From Butyrivibrio sp. AE3004 (GTDB lineage: Bacteria > Bacillota > Clostridia > Lachnospirales > Lachnospiraceae): DNA of 64,000 nt. Of the stretch, positions 17,527 through 26,993 are shown in pieces. The position numbers were made by a program, and so were the translations under genes. The DNA is taken from contig NZ_JNLQ01000002.1 in assembly GCF_000703165.1 (NCBI RefSeq), forward strand, positions 1,426,001 through 1,490,000, given 5' to 3'. Each line of letters starts with the position of its first letter. Within the stretch, counting starts at the first letter, position 1. The notes beneath the pieces were generated by a model, which saw only the letters and a list, made by a program, of their open reading frames with translations, searched no databases and was not told the DNA's origin.

Positions 17527-18351
17527 ATGGCAAATCAAATATACGAAAAGGTTAATAACTGCGTAAAGGCAATCAGAGAAATCACAGATTTTAAGCCACG
17601 AGTTGCACTCACACTTGGTTCAGGACTTGGTAATTATGCTGAGCAGATAAAAATTGAGTGCGAGATTTCATATACGGATATTCCGGGATTTCCTGTTTCT
17701 ACAGTTCCCGGACACGCCGGCAAATTTCTATTTGGTTATGTAGGCGATGTTCCCGTTGTCTGCATGAAGGGAAGGGTACATTTTTATGAAGGATATGATA
17801 TAAGTGATGTCGTACTTCCTGCAAGAGTTATGAGAATGCTGGGCGCAGAGATCCTTTTCCTTACAAACGCTGCAGGAGGAATCAATTATAATTTTGATGC
17901 AGGAGATCTTATGCTTATTACAGATCAGATTTCTGTATTTGTAAGAAATCCTCTGATTGGTCAGAACATTGATGAATTCGGGACAAGATTTCCTGATATG
18001 AGCTGTGTATACGATAAGGAACTTAGAGATATTATCGCAAAGACAGCTTTGGAAAACAGCATATCTCTTAAGGAAGGAATTTATGCTCAGCTTACAGGTC
18101 CTTCATTTGAATCACCTGCCGAGATTCGCATGTTAAGAAATCTTGGTGCTGATGCAGTGGGCATGAGTACTGTAATTGAAGCGATTGCTGCAAGACATAT
18201 GGGTATGAGGATATGTGGTATTTCATGTATAAGTAACCTTGCGGCAGGGATGTTAAACGAGCCTCTTTCGCATGAGGATGTACAGAAAGCTGCAGATAAG
18301 ACAGGACCTTTGTTTGAGAAGCTTGTGACAGAATGTGTTAAGAAGTTTTGA
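17527..18351 (+). CDS. punA: Purine-nucleoside phosphorylase
   Basis: The 274-residue trimeric-type (PNP-I) enzyme cleaves inosine and guanosine with phosphate to the base and ribose-1-phosphate. It has the phosphate loop LTLGSGLGNYAE, the GRVHFYEGYD segment, LTNAAGGIN and the base-site region around GADAVGMSTV. The ATG follows immediately after the upstream stop, and GGAGGATG at the end of the upstream gene serves as its ribosome binding site. The deaminase gene comes 31 bases downstream, which fits a purine-nucleoside salvage unit. Confidence 0.95.
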   Translation: MANQIYEKVNNCVKAIREITDFKPRVALTLGSGLGNYAEQIKIECEISYTDIPGFPVSTVPGHAGKFLFGYVGDVPVVCMKGRVHFYEGYDISDVVLPARVMRMLGAEILFLTNAAGGINYNFDAGDLMLITDQISVFVRNPLIGQNIDEFGTRFPDMSCVYDKELRDIIAKTALENSISLKEGIYAQLTGPSFESPAEIRMLRNLGADAVGMSTVIEAIAARHMGMRICGISCISNLAAGMLNEPLSHEDVQKAADKTGPLFEKLVTECVKKF

Positions 18352-18382
18352 GAAAAAATATTTGGTGTAAAAGGGGTAAGAG

Positions 18383-19693
18383 ATGAGAATAAGGTTTTAT
18401 AATGCAAGAATTCTCACTATGAGAGAAGAACAGGATATTTTCGAAGGTGAACTTTGGACAAATAATGACAAGATAATTTATTGTGATACAAAGGATCAGA
18501 TTGAAGCATATTATAAAGAAAATCCTGATTCTATGCTTATTTTTGATCGGGAAATTGATTGCAAAAAAAACCTTTTAATGCCGGGATTTAAAAATGCCCA
18601 TACTCATTCAGCTATGACATTGCTCAGATCAAGAGCAGATGACATGCCTCTTGCAGATTGGCTAAACAAACAGATATTTCCTGTTGAAGCAAAATTGACC
18701 CCTGAGGACATATATTACTTGACACAGCTTGCTGTTTTAGAGTATTTGGATGGTGGAATTACATCAATTTTTGATATGTATCTTACACCGGAATCAATAG
18801 CTGATGCATGCCGTGATTCCGGAATGAGATGCGTTCAGGTTGGAGCTGTAAATAACTTCAGCCAATCACCTGAACTTGTTGAGGAGTGCTATAACAAGCT
18901 TAACGGAAGAGACAGTTATAATTCATATATATTAGGGTTCCATGCTGAATATACCTGTTCAAAGGAATTGCTTGAAAAAATTGCGGAGCTTGCTCACAAG
19001 TATAAGGCACCTGTTTTTACACATATTTCAGAGACCGCAAATGAGGTTATGGAATGTAAAGAACGTTACAATATGACACCTGTAGAATTTCTGGACAGTC
19101 TAGGAATGTTTGATTTTGGTGGTGGCGGATATCATCTCGTTCATACCACCGAGAATGATATGGACATATTAAAAAAGAGGGGAATGTATGTAGTTACAAA
19201 TCCCGGATCAAACACAAAGCTTGCAAGCGGCATTGCTCCCATTAATGATTATCTAAAGAGGGGAATACCTGTTGCTCTCGGAACGGACGGCCCTGCAAGT
19301 AACAATTGCCTTAATATGTTCAGAGAGATGTTTCTTACTACCGGTCTTGCAAAGCTTCGTGAAAATGATGCAGCATGTGTTGACGCAAAAGAAGTTTTGA
19401 AAATGGCTACGGTTAACGGGGCTCATGCAATGGGACTTATGAATGCAGATGTTCTTGATGCAGGAAAGGTTGCTGATGTAATTATGATCGATTTGAATCA
19501 GCCCAATATGCAGCCAATTAATAATATCGTTAAGAACATAGTTTACAGCGGCAGCAACGCTAATGTTAAGCTTACTATGATCGGCGGCGTTATTCGTTAT
19601 GAAAATGGTGAATATAATATAGGAGTAAGCCCTGAGGAACTATATAAAAAGGCTTCCGAGATAAAAGAGAGAATAAACAAGGAGTTACAATAA
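18383..19693 (+). CDS. Amidohydrolase, MTA/SAH/adenosine deaminase type
   Basis: The 436-residue metal-dependent deaminase has the metal motif NAHTHSAMTLLRS, His in GFHAEYTCS, His in YHLVHTTEND and Asp in LGTDGPASNN. RSRADDMPLADWL and the PGSNTKLASG block match the MTA/SAH deaminase (TrzN/AtzA-like) group. Expected chemistry is deamination of 5'-methylthioadenosine, S-adenosylhomocysteine or adenosine to the inosine form, which the neighbouring nucleoside phosphorylase could process for adenosine-derived substrate. Exact substrate cannot be fixed by sequence. AGGGGTAAG precedes the ATG. Confidence 0.88.
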   Translation: MRIRFYNARILTMREEQDIFEGELWTNNDKIIYCDTKDQIEAYYKENPDSMLIFDREIDCKKNLLMPGFKNAHTHSAMTLLRSRADDMPLADWLNKQIFPVEAKLTPEDIYYLTQLAVLEYLDGGITSIFDMYLTPESIADACRDSGMRCVQVGAVNNFSQSPELVEECYNKLNGRDSYNSYILGFHAEYTCSKELLEKIAELAHKYKAPVFTHISETANEVMECKERYNMTPVEFLDSLGMFDFGGGGYHLVHTTENDMDILKKRGMYVVTNPGSNTKLASGIAPINDYLKRGIPVALGTDGPASNNCLNMFREMFLTTGLAKLRENDAACVDAKEVLKMATVNGAHAMGLMNADVLDAGKVADVIMIDLNQPNMQPINNIVKNIVYSGSNANVKLTMIGGVIRYENGEYNIGVSPEELYKKASEIKERINKELQ

Positions 19694-19703
19694 CGAATAA
19701 GGT

Positions 19704-21395
19704 ATGACTGGAATTTGGTTTTTGATAATTGTAACTGCAATAATATTTGCGGTATTTCTTATCGGATACAGAAACAGTAAAATTGAAGAAAAAAAATTTA
19801 TTATGAAGTGCGCAGACGAATTTGGTTCTGCGCCTTCAGCGCGTCTAAAGAAACAACGTGATGATATTAGCGGCTATTTTAAAGAAAATATAAGTGATTA
19901 TTCTGTTGATGATATAACCTGGAATGACCTGGATATGCACACCGTTTATGACAGGCTGAACTATTGCGAAACATCTTCGGGCGAAGAGTATCTTTACTAT
20001 ATGCTCAGGACACCGCAGACAGAGGACACCGGTATTTTTGCAAAAATGGAAAAAGAGCTTGAAGCCTTAAGTGGAAGCGAAGACGAGAGATGTAAAATTA
20101 AACAATGTCTTCTTCGAGTAGGTAAAAGTGGGAAGTATTCAATTTATGATTATTTGCCGCTTATTGATAAAGCAAATCCGGGCTCTGATGGCTTTCATAT
20201 ATTAATGCTGATCATAATGGCAGGCTCAATCTTTTCAATGGTATTCTTTAATTTTATGATAGGTTTTTTAATTCTTATAACAGCGATGGCTATAAATGTT
20301 GTTAGCTATTATAAAATTAAGGCATCCTTACAACCATATATGGTGACCTTTTCGTATGTACTTAGATTGATAAGAGGCGGAAGAGAATTACTATCTTTGG
20401 AAGATTGCACTTTTTACGATGAAATTCGTGAAATAAAGGAGTGCACTATTGATCTTAAAAGCTTTACGAAGGGGTCATGGATATTAATGTCAGGCTCTAA
20501 AGTGATGGGCAGTGGAAATCCTATAGATATTCTTATGGATTATGCCAGGATGCTTACGCATATAGATTTAATTAAATTCAATTCAATGTATAGAAAGTTA
20601 CAGGACAAAAAAGAATCGGTTCACAAGCTTACTAAAGACATAGGGTATATTGATTCTGTAATGTCTGTATGTTATTACAGGGCCTCACTTGACAGGAATT
20701 ATTGTAAGCCCGAATTTTTGACAGAGAAACATTATGAAATAAAAGAAGGTTGTCATCCGTTAATGAATGCTCCTGTTCCTAATACATTTACAGCGGACAG
20801 AGGATTTCTTATTACAGGGTCAAATGCTTCCGGAAAATCAACATTCCTTAAAATGTGTGCTATCAATACGATTTTGGCACAAACAATACATACCTGTATT
20901 TGTAAGGAATACAGAGCATCTTTTTTCAGAGTTTTCAGTTCAATGGCACTTAAGGATGATCTAAATCTGGGTGACAGCTATTATATGGTTGAAATTAAAT
21001 CACTAAAAAGAATTCTTGATGCCAAAGATGATTCCAGGGCTGCAGTATTGTGCTTTATTGATGAAGTCTTAAGGGGAACCAATACTGTTGAAAGAATTGC
21101 TGCTTCATCTAAGATACTTGAATTTTTTGCCAATCATAAGGATAGCGTTATGTGCTTTGCAGCCACGCATGACGGGGAGCTTTCCGATATACTTGGAAAG
21201 CTTTATGATATCCGGCATTTCGAAGGAGAAATGAAGGAAAATGATGTGCTGTTTGACTATAAGCTTAAAGATGGTCCCGCAACAAAAAGAAATGCGATCA
21301 ATCTTTTGAGGACTATAGGATACAATGACATGATCGTCAGGGAAGCAGAAAATATGGCAATTAGATTTGAAAATACAGGAGACTGGACCTTATAA
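19704..21395 (+). CDS. Membrane-associated MutS-like ATPase (MutS domain V)
   Basis: The 563-residue protein has an N-terminal transmembrane helix (about 3-22), a helical region, a hydrophobic hairpin of two helices (about 170-205), a lever-like helical part, and a C-terminal MutS-type ABC ATPase domain. The latter has Walker A ITGSNASGKST, Walker B CFIDEVLRGTN and a downstream FAATHDGEL switch. It lacks the DNA mismatch-recognition domain of true MutS. Such proteins are frequent in Firmicutes but poorly characterised; a role in mismatch repair should not be assumed. It follows the deaminase by 10 bases and precedes rnhA. Confidence 0.88.
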   Translation: MTGIWFLIIVTAIIFAVFLIGYRNSKIEEKKFIMKCADEFGSAPSARLKKQRDDISGYFKENISDYSVDDITWNDLDMHTVYDRLNYCETSSGEEYLYYMLRTPQTEDTGIFAKMEKELEALSGSEDERCKIKQCLLRVGKSGKYSIYDYLPLIDKANPGSDGFHILMLIIMAGSIFSMVFFNFMIGFLILITAMAINVVSYYKIKASLQPYMVTFSYVLRLIRGGRELLSLEDCTFYDEIREIKECTIDLKSFTKGSWILMSGSKVMGSGNPIDILMDYARMLTHIDLIKFNSMYRKLQDKKESVHKLTKDIGYIDSVMSVCYYRASLDRNYCKPEFLTEKHYEIKEGCHPLMNAPVPNTFTADRGFLITGSNASGKSTFLKMCAINTILAQTIHTCICKEYRASFFRVFSSMALKDDLNLGDSYYMVEIKSLKRILDAKDDSRAAVLCFIDEVLRGTNTVERIAASSKILEFFANHKDSVMCFAATHDGELSDILGKLYDIRHFEGEMKENDVLFDYKLKDGPATKRNAINLLRTIGYNDMIVREAENMAIRFENTGDWTL

Positions 21396-21434
21396 AGGTT
21401 TGAAGACAATTTTGATACTTAGGAGACAAAAGAA

Positions 21435-21923
21435 ATGAAGGTTACTATATATTCAGACGGATCCGCAAGAGGAAATCCGGACGGCCCGGGAGGGTACGGA
21501 ACAGTTATCCAGTTCATTGACAATAACGGAACACTGCATGAAAAAGAACTGAGTGCAGGTTACGATAAAACCACTAATAACAGAATGGAGCTAATGGGTG
21601 CAATTATGGGACTCGAAGCTCTGAACAGACCTTGTGAAGTTGATCTGTATTCGGATTCCAAGTATGTGATAAGTGCTTTCAATGAGAATTGGATAAATGG
21701 CTGGATAAAGAAAAACTGGAAAAAATCAGATGGAAAGCCTGTTAAAAATATTGAGCTTTGGAAGAGACTTCTTGAAGCTCAGAGCAAACATAAGGTTACC
21801 TGGAACTGGGTAAAAGGCCATGACGGGCATCCTGAAAATGAAAGATGTGATACTTTGGCAACAACTGCTGCGGACCAGACTGAAGAATTCCTTTTGCATG
21901 ACGACGGTGGAGACTTAAAATGA
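21435..21923 (+). CDS. rnhA: Ribonuclease HI
   Basis: The 162-residue enzyme degrades the RNA strand of RNA-DNA hybrids. Catalytic residues are present: Asp8 in [10 protein letters not shown], Glu52 in NNRMELMG, Asp74 in LYSDSKYV, His129 in KGHDGH and Asp139 in ERCDTLA. The basic handle region ([14 protein letters not shown]) is present. AGGAGA precedes the ATG. It is the last gene of the run that starts with the metal operon or the serine hydrolase. Confidence 0.96.
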   Translation: MKVTIYSDGSARGNPDGPGGYGTVIQFIDNNGTLHEKELSAGYDKTTNNRMELMGAIMGLEALNRPCEVDLYSDSKYVISAFNENWINGWIKKNWKKSDGKPVKNIELWKRLLEAQSKHKVTWNWVKGHDGHPENERCDTLATTAADQTEEFLLHDDGGDLK

Positions 21924-21956
21924 GCAACAATTGCAATTAAAATAGCATTTAATGAA

Positions 21957-21984
21957 TTGTAAAATAATTTAGATGTGCTATTAT
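21957..21984 (+). promoter_or_regulatory. Probable sigma-A promoter of the transaldolase gene
   Basis: TTGTAA (21957-21962) and TATTAT (21979-21984) are 16 bases apart, in the 128-base gap between rnhA and the transaldolase. The predicted start is near 21991, leaving a leader of about 60 bases. Confidence 0.5.
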
Positions 21985-22051
21985 AGTTTTTGGTGTGAAA
22001 AACTTAAGTTAAAAATGCTTCGGGATATATCCTGAGCGGAAGGAGTTAATT

Positions 22052-22705
22052 ATGAAATTCTTCTTGGATACTGCTAATGTTGAAGACATTAGAAAAGCAA
22101 ATGATATGGGAGTTATCTGCGGTGTAACAACAAATCCGTCCCTTATTGCAAAAGAGGGTAGAGATTTTAATCAGGTAGTAGCAGAGATTGCTTCTATCGT
22201 AGATGGACCTATTAGTGGTGAAGTAAAAGCTACAACTGTTGACGCTGAGGGCATGATTGCCGAGGGCCGTGAAATTGCCAAGATTCACAAGAACATGGTT
22301 GTAAAGATTCCTATGACAGCTGAGGGACTTAAGGCTTGTCATACACTTGCTGCAGAAGGCATCAAGGTTAACATGACACTTATCTTCACAGCAAACCAGG
22401 CTCTTCTTGCTGCCAGAGCAGGTGCTGCATTCGTAAGTCCTTTCCTTGGAAGACTTGATGATATAAGCACCAGAGGAACAGATCTTATCTCTGAAGTTGC
22501 TCAGATTTTTGACCTTCACGGTATTGATACAGAGATCATTGCTGCATCTGTTCGTCATCCTATGCATGTTACAGACTGTGCTCTTGCAGGTGCTCATATT
22601 GCTACAGTACCTTTCGGCGTTATTTCTCAGATGGTTAATCATCCTCTTACAACAGCAGGAATTGAGAAATTCCAGAAGGATTATATCGCTGTATTCGGTG
22701 AATAA
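22052..22705 (+). CDS. Small transaldolase / fructose-6-phosphate aldolase (TalC/FSA family)
   Basis: The 217-residue single-domain aldolase has the Schiff-base Lys85 in VVKIPMT, the N-terminus [13 protein letters not shown] and the [11 protein letters not shown] loop. This short family includes transaldolases of the pentose phosphate pathway in Firmicutes and the E. coli fructose-6-phosphate aldolases; transaldolase is the likelier role here. GGAAGGAG precedes the ATG. It is flanked by its own promoter and a strong terminator, so it is probably monocistronic and well expressed. Confidence 0.93.
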   Translation: MKFFLDTANVEDIRKANDMGVICGVTTNPSLIAKEGRDFNQVVAEIASIVDGPISGEVKATTVDAEGMIAEGREIAKIHKNMVVKIPMTAEGLKACHTLAAEGIKVNMTLIFTANQALLAARAGAAFVSPFLGRLDDISTRGTDLISEVAQIFDLHGIDTEIIAASVRHPMHVTDCALAGAHIATVPFGVISQMVNHPLTTAGIEKFQKDYIAVFGE

Positions 22706-22724
22706 TTACATATAACGTTTATTG

Positions 22725-22758
22725 AAGGAGTATCACGACACGTGATGCTCCTTTTTTT
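22725..22758 (+). terminator. Rho-independent terminator after the transaldolase gene
   Basis: AAGGAGTATCACG pairs with CGTGATGCTCCTT (one G-T pair) around a 3-base loop, followed by a run of seven T. It lies 20 bases past the stop. Confidence 0.9.
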
Positions 22759-22849
22759 AATAATTTTTTATATAAGATTAATAGTTTTTAAGTCATCATT
22801 TTGCTAACATTTAATTATGAAAATTTACTAAAATGAGGCTGGTATTATT

Positions 22850-25800
22850 ATGACAATAAGAGAAGGCGAACAGGGTTCGTCAGAGCTATACCAGAAGGAT
22901 GAATTTTTAAAAATTATTGATTCGAAAGCAGAAAATGATGAATTATCTGCTTCTTTTTGCTGTGTTTTTATAGTTGTTGAGAATTTTAGACAGTATTACA
23001 TGAATTATGGCTTTGATGAAGGCTATCAGGTTCTGACTTTTGTAAGGAAAAAAATCAGAAATGCTTTTCCTGTTGATATAGCCTCTAAAATCGAAGACTC
23101 CGAATTTGCTGTTATTACAGATATTGATGATGTGGAAACCTTCATAATTAGAATCCAAAAGGATTTTGATGAAGTATATATCCATACCGGAATGTCACTT
23201 CGTGCCGGTATATATCCAATATCAAAGGATGATAAGAGTGCTGAAAAAATTCTTGTAAATGCCAGCATTGCCTGCACAAACGGTGAAAGAAAGTCTGATG
23301 GTATTTCTGTTTTCAACAATCAGAGTACAGACAATAAAATTCTTATGCAGCATTATGTGGTGCATCATCTCGAACAGGCAATAGAAAATGGTGAAATATC
23401 TGTTTATTATCAACCGATTTTTCATACTTATTCCGGAAAAGTGTGCGGCCATGAAGCTCTTGCCAGGTGGTTAAATTCTGAATATGGAATATTATATCCG
23501 AATGATTTTGTACCGGTTCTTGAACACTCAAAGAAGATAAATCTTCTGGACTGTTTTGTTATAAGACAGGTTTGTAAAGATTTAAGTGACATAAAGAAAG
23601 ACACCGGATTAGATCCTGTACCTATTTCGATCAACCTGACAAGGCTGGACTTTGAACTGGCCGATATGCTTAAGGTTGTAGAAACTGAAGTAGAAAGGTA
23701 TGGACTGTCAAGAAAGCTTATTCAGATTGAAATAAGCGAAGCTGAAATAACGACAGACAGAAAAGGCATAAAGAAGGAACTTGAGAGATTTAGGGATAAG
23801 GGCTTCACCATCATATTTGATGATTTTGGAAGCGAATATTCATCACTTCATATTCTGAATGACATGCCTTTTGATGCTGTGAAAATAAACAGTAGCTTCC
23901 TTGAGGGATATAACTATGACAAAAAGCCAAGGATTATGATGAAAAACGTAATCAATATGGCTAAAGAACTTGGGATACATACAATGATGGGAAGTGTAGA
24001 GGATGAAGAAATTCTTGAGTTCTTAAAGCAGGCAGGCTGCGAAAAAACTCAGGGACATCTTTACAGCGAAGCTGTACCCATGTGGTATTATCCTGAAGGC
24101 GGATATCCTTTTGAGTATGAAAATGAAAATGAGAGAAATTTCTATAATGAAATCGGAAATGTAAATATACTTTCTCAAACACCTATAGAGGAAAAGCATC
24201 TTGACGAGAACGAAGTGATTTTCCTTAATCAGCTTCCTCTTGCAATGCTTGAATACGATGGGAATTCTTTCAGAATTTTGATGTACAGTAAAGATTTTAA
24301 CGATATTTTTGAGCCTCTTTTTGCAGGGGATATAAAATTTATTGATGATCTTTTCAATTCGCCAAGACACTCTTTTGCGCGAAATGTCAGATCCCTTGCG
24401 GCTCAGTGTGTTGATAACGATGCGATACATTCGATGGAGTTTGTTACAACTGCAGGTTATAACAGACTTATGCTTAGAAGGATTACAGGATCAAAGGAGC
24501 TGAAGAAGACAGCGATACTGGCTACGGCAGAGGCAATATCCGAAAACGATGCAGGAACAAGAGCAGTTCAGATGAATATGCATTTGAAATTCCTCTATAT
24601 GATATATAACAGAGTGGATATTGTGAATGTAAGCGAAGACTCTTTTGAAACGGTTTATGAAAATCACGCTAAATATAATCAGACTATGCAGAAGGGGCCG
24701 TTCTCAAAAGCAATAAAGAGCTTTGCAAATGATGCCATATACAATGAGGATAGAGAAGGGTTCCTTGAATTCTATAATCTTAATAATCTTGATGAAAGAC
24801 TTAATGAATATAATATAGACCATTTGACGGATTACTTTAGAACCATTGATGCACAGGGGAATTATAACTGGCTGATGTACCTTTTGATTCCTATTGTTTC
24901 TGAGGGCAATAGGATGTTTATAATGGGATCGAGAAGCATTGATTCAGAAAGAATGAGAAAGCTCCCGGATATAAGCCAGAGTGGCTCGGAATACTATGAT
25001 ATGCCCAGTGATCCGACTTTTCTTTTGCTTGCGAGTGACGCTTTTACAGATACCCTTGGATATGGTTCTTTTGAGCAGTTTATAAGAAATACTTTCTATC
25101 TGGAGGCTAATCTGACAGAGAACAAGACTGTTTATATGCATCTTGGACAGAGCGGGCTTATTTCGGATTTTGGTGAAACCGGTTATATTGAACTACCCTT
25201 TAGTGATGTTACAAAGAGCATGGTTTTTTCACAGGTAACTGATGAAGACCAGGAAAAAATGTATGAGTTCTATGATAGAGACAGGTTACTTTCGGAGTAT
25301 GAAAAGGGAATACTTTCCGGAAGAATGGTTTATCTTGAACGCACAGGTACAAATGATCAGCCAAGATATCAAAATGCATGCTATCACATGCGAAAGACAA
25401 GGCAGAATGATACGGTTCATATTTTTATTCTTAAATATGATATTGATCAGTTTAAGAGAACAAATGAAACTATCAGAAACCTTGCCGAGAGAGATACACT
25501 TACAGGCTTGTTCAATCGAATGACTATAGGAAAAGTATACGAATCTCTGGTTGAAAATGAAGATACCAAATCATTGGCAATGGTGCTTTTGGATCTTGAT
25601 CACTTTAAACAGATTAATGACAATTACGGTCATGACTGCGGAGATAAAGTTATTAAGGATGCAGCAAGAAGAATGCAGAATAATCTTGGAGAAGACTGCT
25701 ATCCTTCAAGAATAGGCGGAGATGAGTTCTTGGTTATCATCAGGAATCAGAGTGAAGAAAATATAGATTCACTGCTAAAGGCATTTTCCGAAGATTCAAA

Positions 25801-25972
25801 GACAATTGACTATAACGGAGAAACGGTAAAATATACAATGTCTTTAGGATATTCTGTATACCCTGATGACGGAAAAGCGTATAATGAATTATATAAAAAT
25901 GCCGACAAGGCTTTGTATTATGTAAAAGAAAACGGTAAAAACAATTATGCCAAGTACAAAGAGCGGAGGTAA
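22850..25972 (+). CDS. GGDEF-EAL-GGDEF c-di-GMP protein; C-terminal diguanylate cyclase
   Basis: The protein has 1040 residues and no membrane helix. The layout is a degenerate GGDEF-like domain (about 15-160; the signature is EDSEF), an EAL domain (about 165-415), about 440 residues of linker with probable PAS-like folds, and a C-terminal GGDEF domain (about 870-1035) with intact IGGDEF (956-960) and DLDHFKQIND. No RxxD inhibitory site is seen before GGDEF. In the EAL domain, EAL (Glu202), Asn262, Glu294, Asp324/325, Lys345 and Gln401 are kept. The usual KID is KIN (Asn347) and the usual AEGVE is MGSVE (Gly381 for Glu). It is therefore probably a diguanylate cyclase with a sensory or weak EAL domain. 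Confidence 0.92.
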   Translation: MTIREGEQGSSELYQKDEFLKIIDSKAENDELSASFCCVFIVVENFRQYYMNYGFDEGYQVLTFVRKKIRNAFPVDIASKIEDSEFAVITDIDDVETFIIRIQKDFDEVYIHTGMSLRAGIYPISKDDKSAEKILVNASIACTNGERKSDGISVFNNQSTDNKILMQHYVVHHLEQAIENGEISVYYQPIFHTYSGKVCGHEALARWLNSEYGILYPNDFVPVLEHSKKINLLDCFVIRQVCKDLSDIKKDTGLDPVPISINLTRLDFELADMLKVVETEVERYGLSRKLIQIEISEAEITTDRKGIKKELERFRDKGFTIIFDDFGSEYSSLHILNDMPFDAVKINSSFLEGYNYDKKPRIMMKNVINMAKELGIHTMMGSVEDEEILEFLKQAGCEKTQGHLYSEAVPMWYYPEGGYPFEYENENERNFYNEIGNVNILSQTPIEEKHLDENEVIFLNQLPLAMLEYDGNSFRILMYSKDFNDIFEPLFAGDIKFIDDLFNSPRHSFARNVRSLAAQCVDNDAIHSMEFVTTAGYNRLMLRRITGSKELKKTAILATAEAISENDAGTRAVQMNMHLKFLYMIYNRVDIVNVSEDSFETVYENHAKYNQTMQKGPFSKAIKSFANDAIYNEDREGFLEFYNLNNLDERLNEYNIDHLTDYFRTIDAQGNYNWLMYLLIPIVSEGNRMFIMGSRSIDSERMRKLPDISQSGSEYYDMPSDPTFLLLASDAFTDTLGYGSFEQFIRNTFYLEANLTENKTVYMHLGQSGLISDFGETGYIELPFSDVTKSMVFSQVTDEDQEKMYEFYDRDRLLSEYEKGILSGRMVYLERTGTNDQPRYQNACYHMRKTRQNDTVHIFILKYDIDQFKRTNETIRNLAERDTLTGLFNRMTIGKVYESLVENEDTKSLAMVLLDLDHFKQINDNYGHDCGDKVIKDAARRMQNNLGEDCYPSRIGGDEFLVIIRNQSEENIDSLLKAFSEDSKTIDYNGETVKYTMSLGYSVYPDDGKAYNELYKNADKALYYVKENGKNNYAKYKERR

Positions 25973-25976
25973 AAAA

Positions 25977-26936
25977 ATGGCTGATAAGTACAATATCTGT
26001 CTGGATATCGGGGGAACCAAGATCCTTGGTGCGATTTTTAATGAAAAGAAGGAAATAGTATTCAGGCTTAAGAAAAAGACAAAAGAAGCCGGCGATGATG
26101 CTGATAATGTTGAAAAAATGATAATCAGCGTTGTCGAAGATATGATAAGGGATTCTGATATCAAGAAAAAAGATATTAAAGCTATTGCAGCCGGAGCTCC
26201 GGGAGTTATAGATCAGGGAGCAGGCATTATTCTTACTTCACCTAATTTGCCATGGACAAATTATGATATAAAATCATCAATTGAGAAGAAATTCGACATA
26301 CCTTTTTATATCGGAAATGATGTAAATGTCGGAGTACTTGGCGAATGGAAATATGGCGTTGCCAAGGGGTATAAAAATGTTGTCGGATTCTTTGTCGGAA
26401 CCGGTATGGGTGGTGGACTTATTCTGGATGGCAAAATGTTTACCGGTAACAAATATAAAGCAGCTGAGTACGGACACATGATCCTTGATCCGGAGGGACC
26501 GCTTTGCGGGTGTGGACAAAGAGGCTGTCTTGAAGCTTTTTCAAGTAAGAAAGGAATGAGCTCTTATATATTGCAGCAAACAGCCAGAGGACGCAAGAAT
26601 ATGCTGTCTGAGACTATAGAGAACGGTGTATTTAAGAGTAAGAACCTAAAGAAGGCAATAGCTGCAAAAGATGCAGTAACTCTTGAAGCTGTTGACAGAG
26701 CATGTCATTATCTTGCCGTTGCGACAGGTAATATGATAAATACCATAAGCCCCGATATTGTTGTATATGGTGGTGGTGTAATGGAAGCAGTTGGTGATTT
26801 CTTTATGGAAAAGATTCTGGCAGAGGTTGATCGTTATTGTATGCCGTCCATAAGGAGTACTGTAGAACTTAAAAAAGCAGCTCTTGGGGATGACTCAAAT
26901 ATTTATGGAGCACTTGCCATGATAGAGGATATGTAA
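25977..26936 (+). CDS. glcK: ROK family glucokinase
   Basis: The 319-residue sugar kinase phosphorylates glucose at C6 with ATP. It has the phosphate loop DIGGTKILG, GNDVNVGVLGEW with the catalytic Asp, GTGMGGGLIL, and the ROK zinc motif CGCGQRGCLEAF. GGAGG overlaps the stop of the preceding gene and sits 7 bases before the ATG at 25977; a longer frame from 25947 would overlap the upstream gene. Glucose released from glycogen or uptake would be its substrate, consistent with glycogen genes at both ends of this region. Confidence 0.93.
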   Translation: MADKYNICLDIGGTKILGAIFNEKKEIVFRLKKKTKEAGDDADNVEKMIISVVEDMIRDSDIKKKDIKAIAAGAPGVIDQGAGIILTSPNLPWTNYDIKSSIEKKFDIPFYIGNDVNVGVLGEWKYGVAKGYKNVVGFFVGTGMGGGLILDGKMFTGNKYKAAEYGHMILDPEGPLCGCGQRGCLEAFSSKKGMSSYILQQTARGRKNMLSETIENGVFKSKNLKKAIAAKDAVTLEAVDRACHYLAVATGNMINTISPDIVVYGGGVMEAVGDFFMEKILAEVDRYCMPSIRSTVELKKAALGDDSNIYGALAMIEDM

Positions 26937-26942
26937 GATAAT

Positions 26943-26978
26943 AAAACCTGTTGCGGGGATACCTGTAACAGGTTTTTT
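26943..26978 (+). terminator. Terminator after glucokinase
   Basis: AAAACCTGTT (26943-26952) pairs with AACAGGTTTT (26967-26976) around a 14-base loop; the T-run ends the stem. It starts 6 bases after the stop. Confidence 0.75.
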
Positions 26979-26993
26979 AGTGGAGGGAACTGA

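Noticed and set aside
22046..22642. Cys-rich antisense frame over the transaldolase gene
   Set aside because: The Cys and Ser runs arise from GCA/GCT-rich codons of the sense gene; no start signals.
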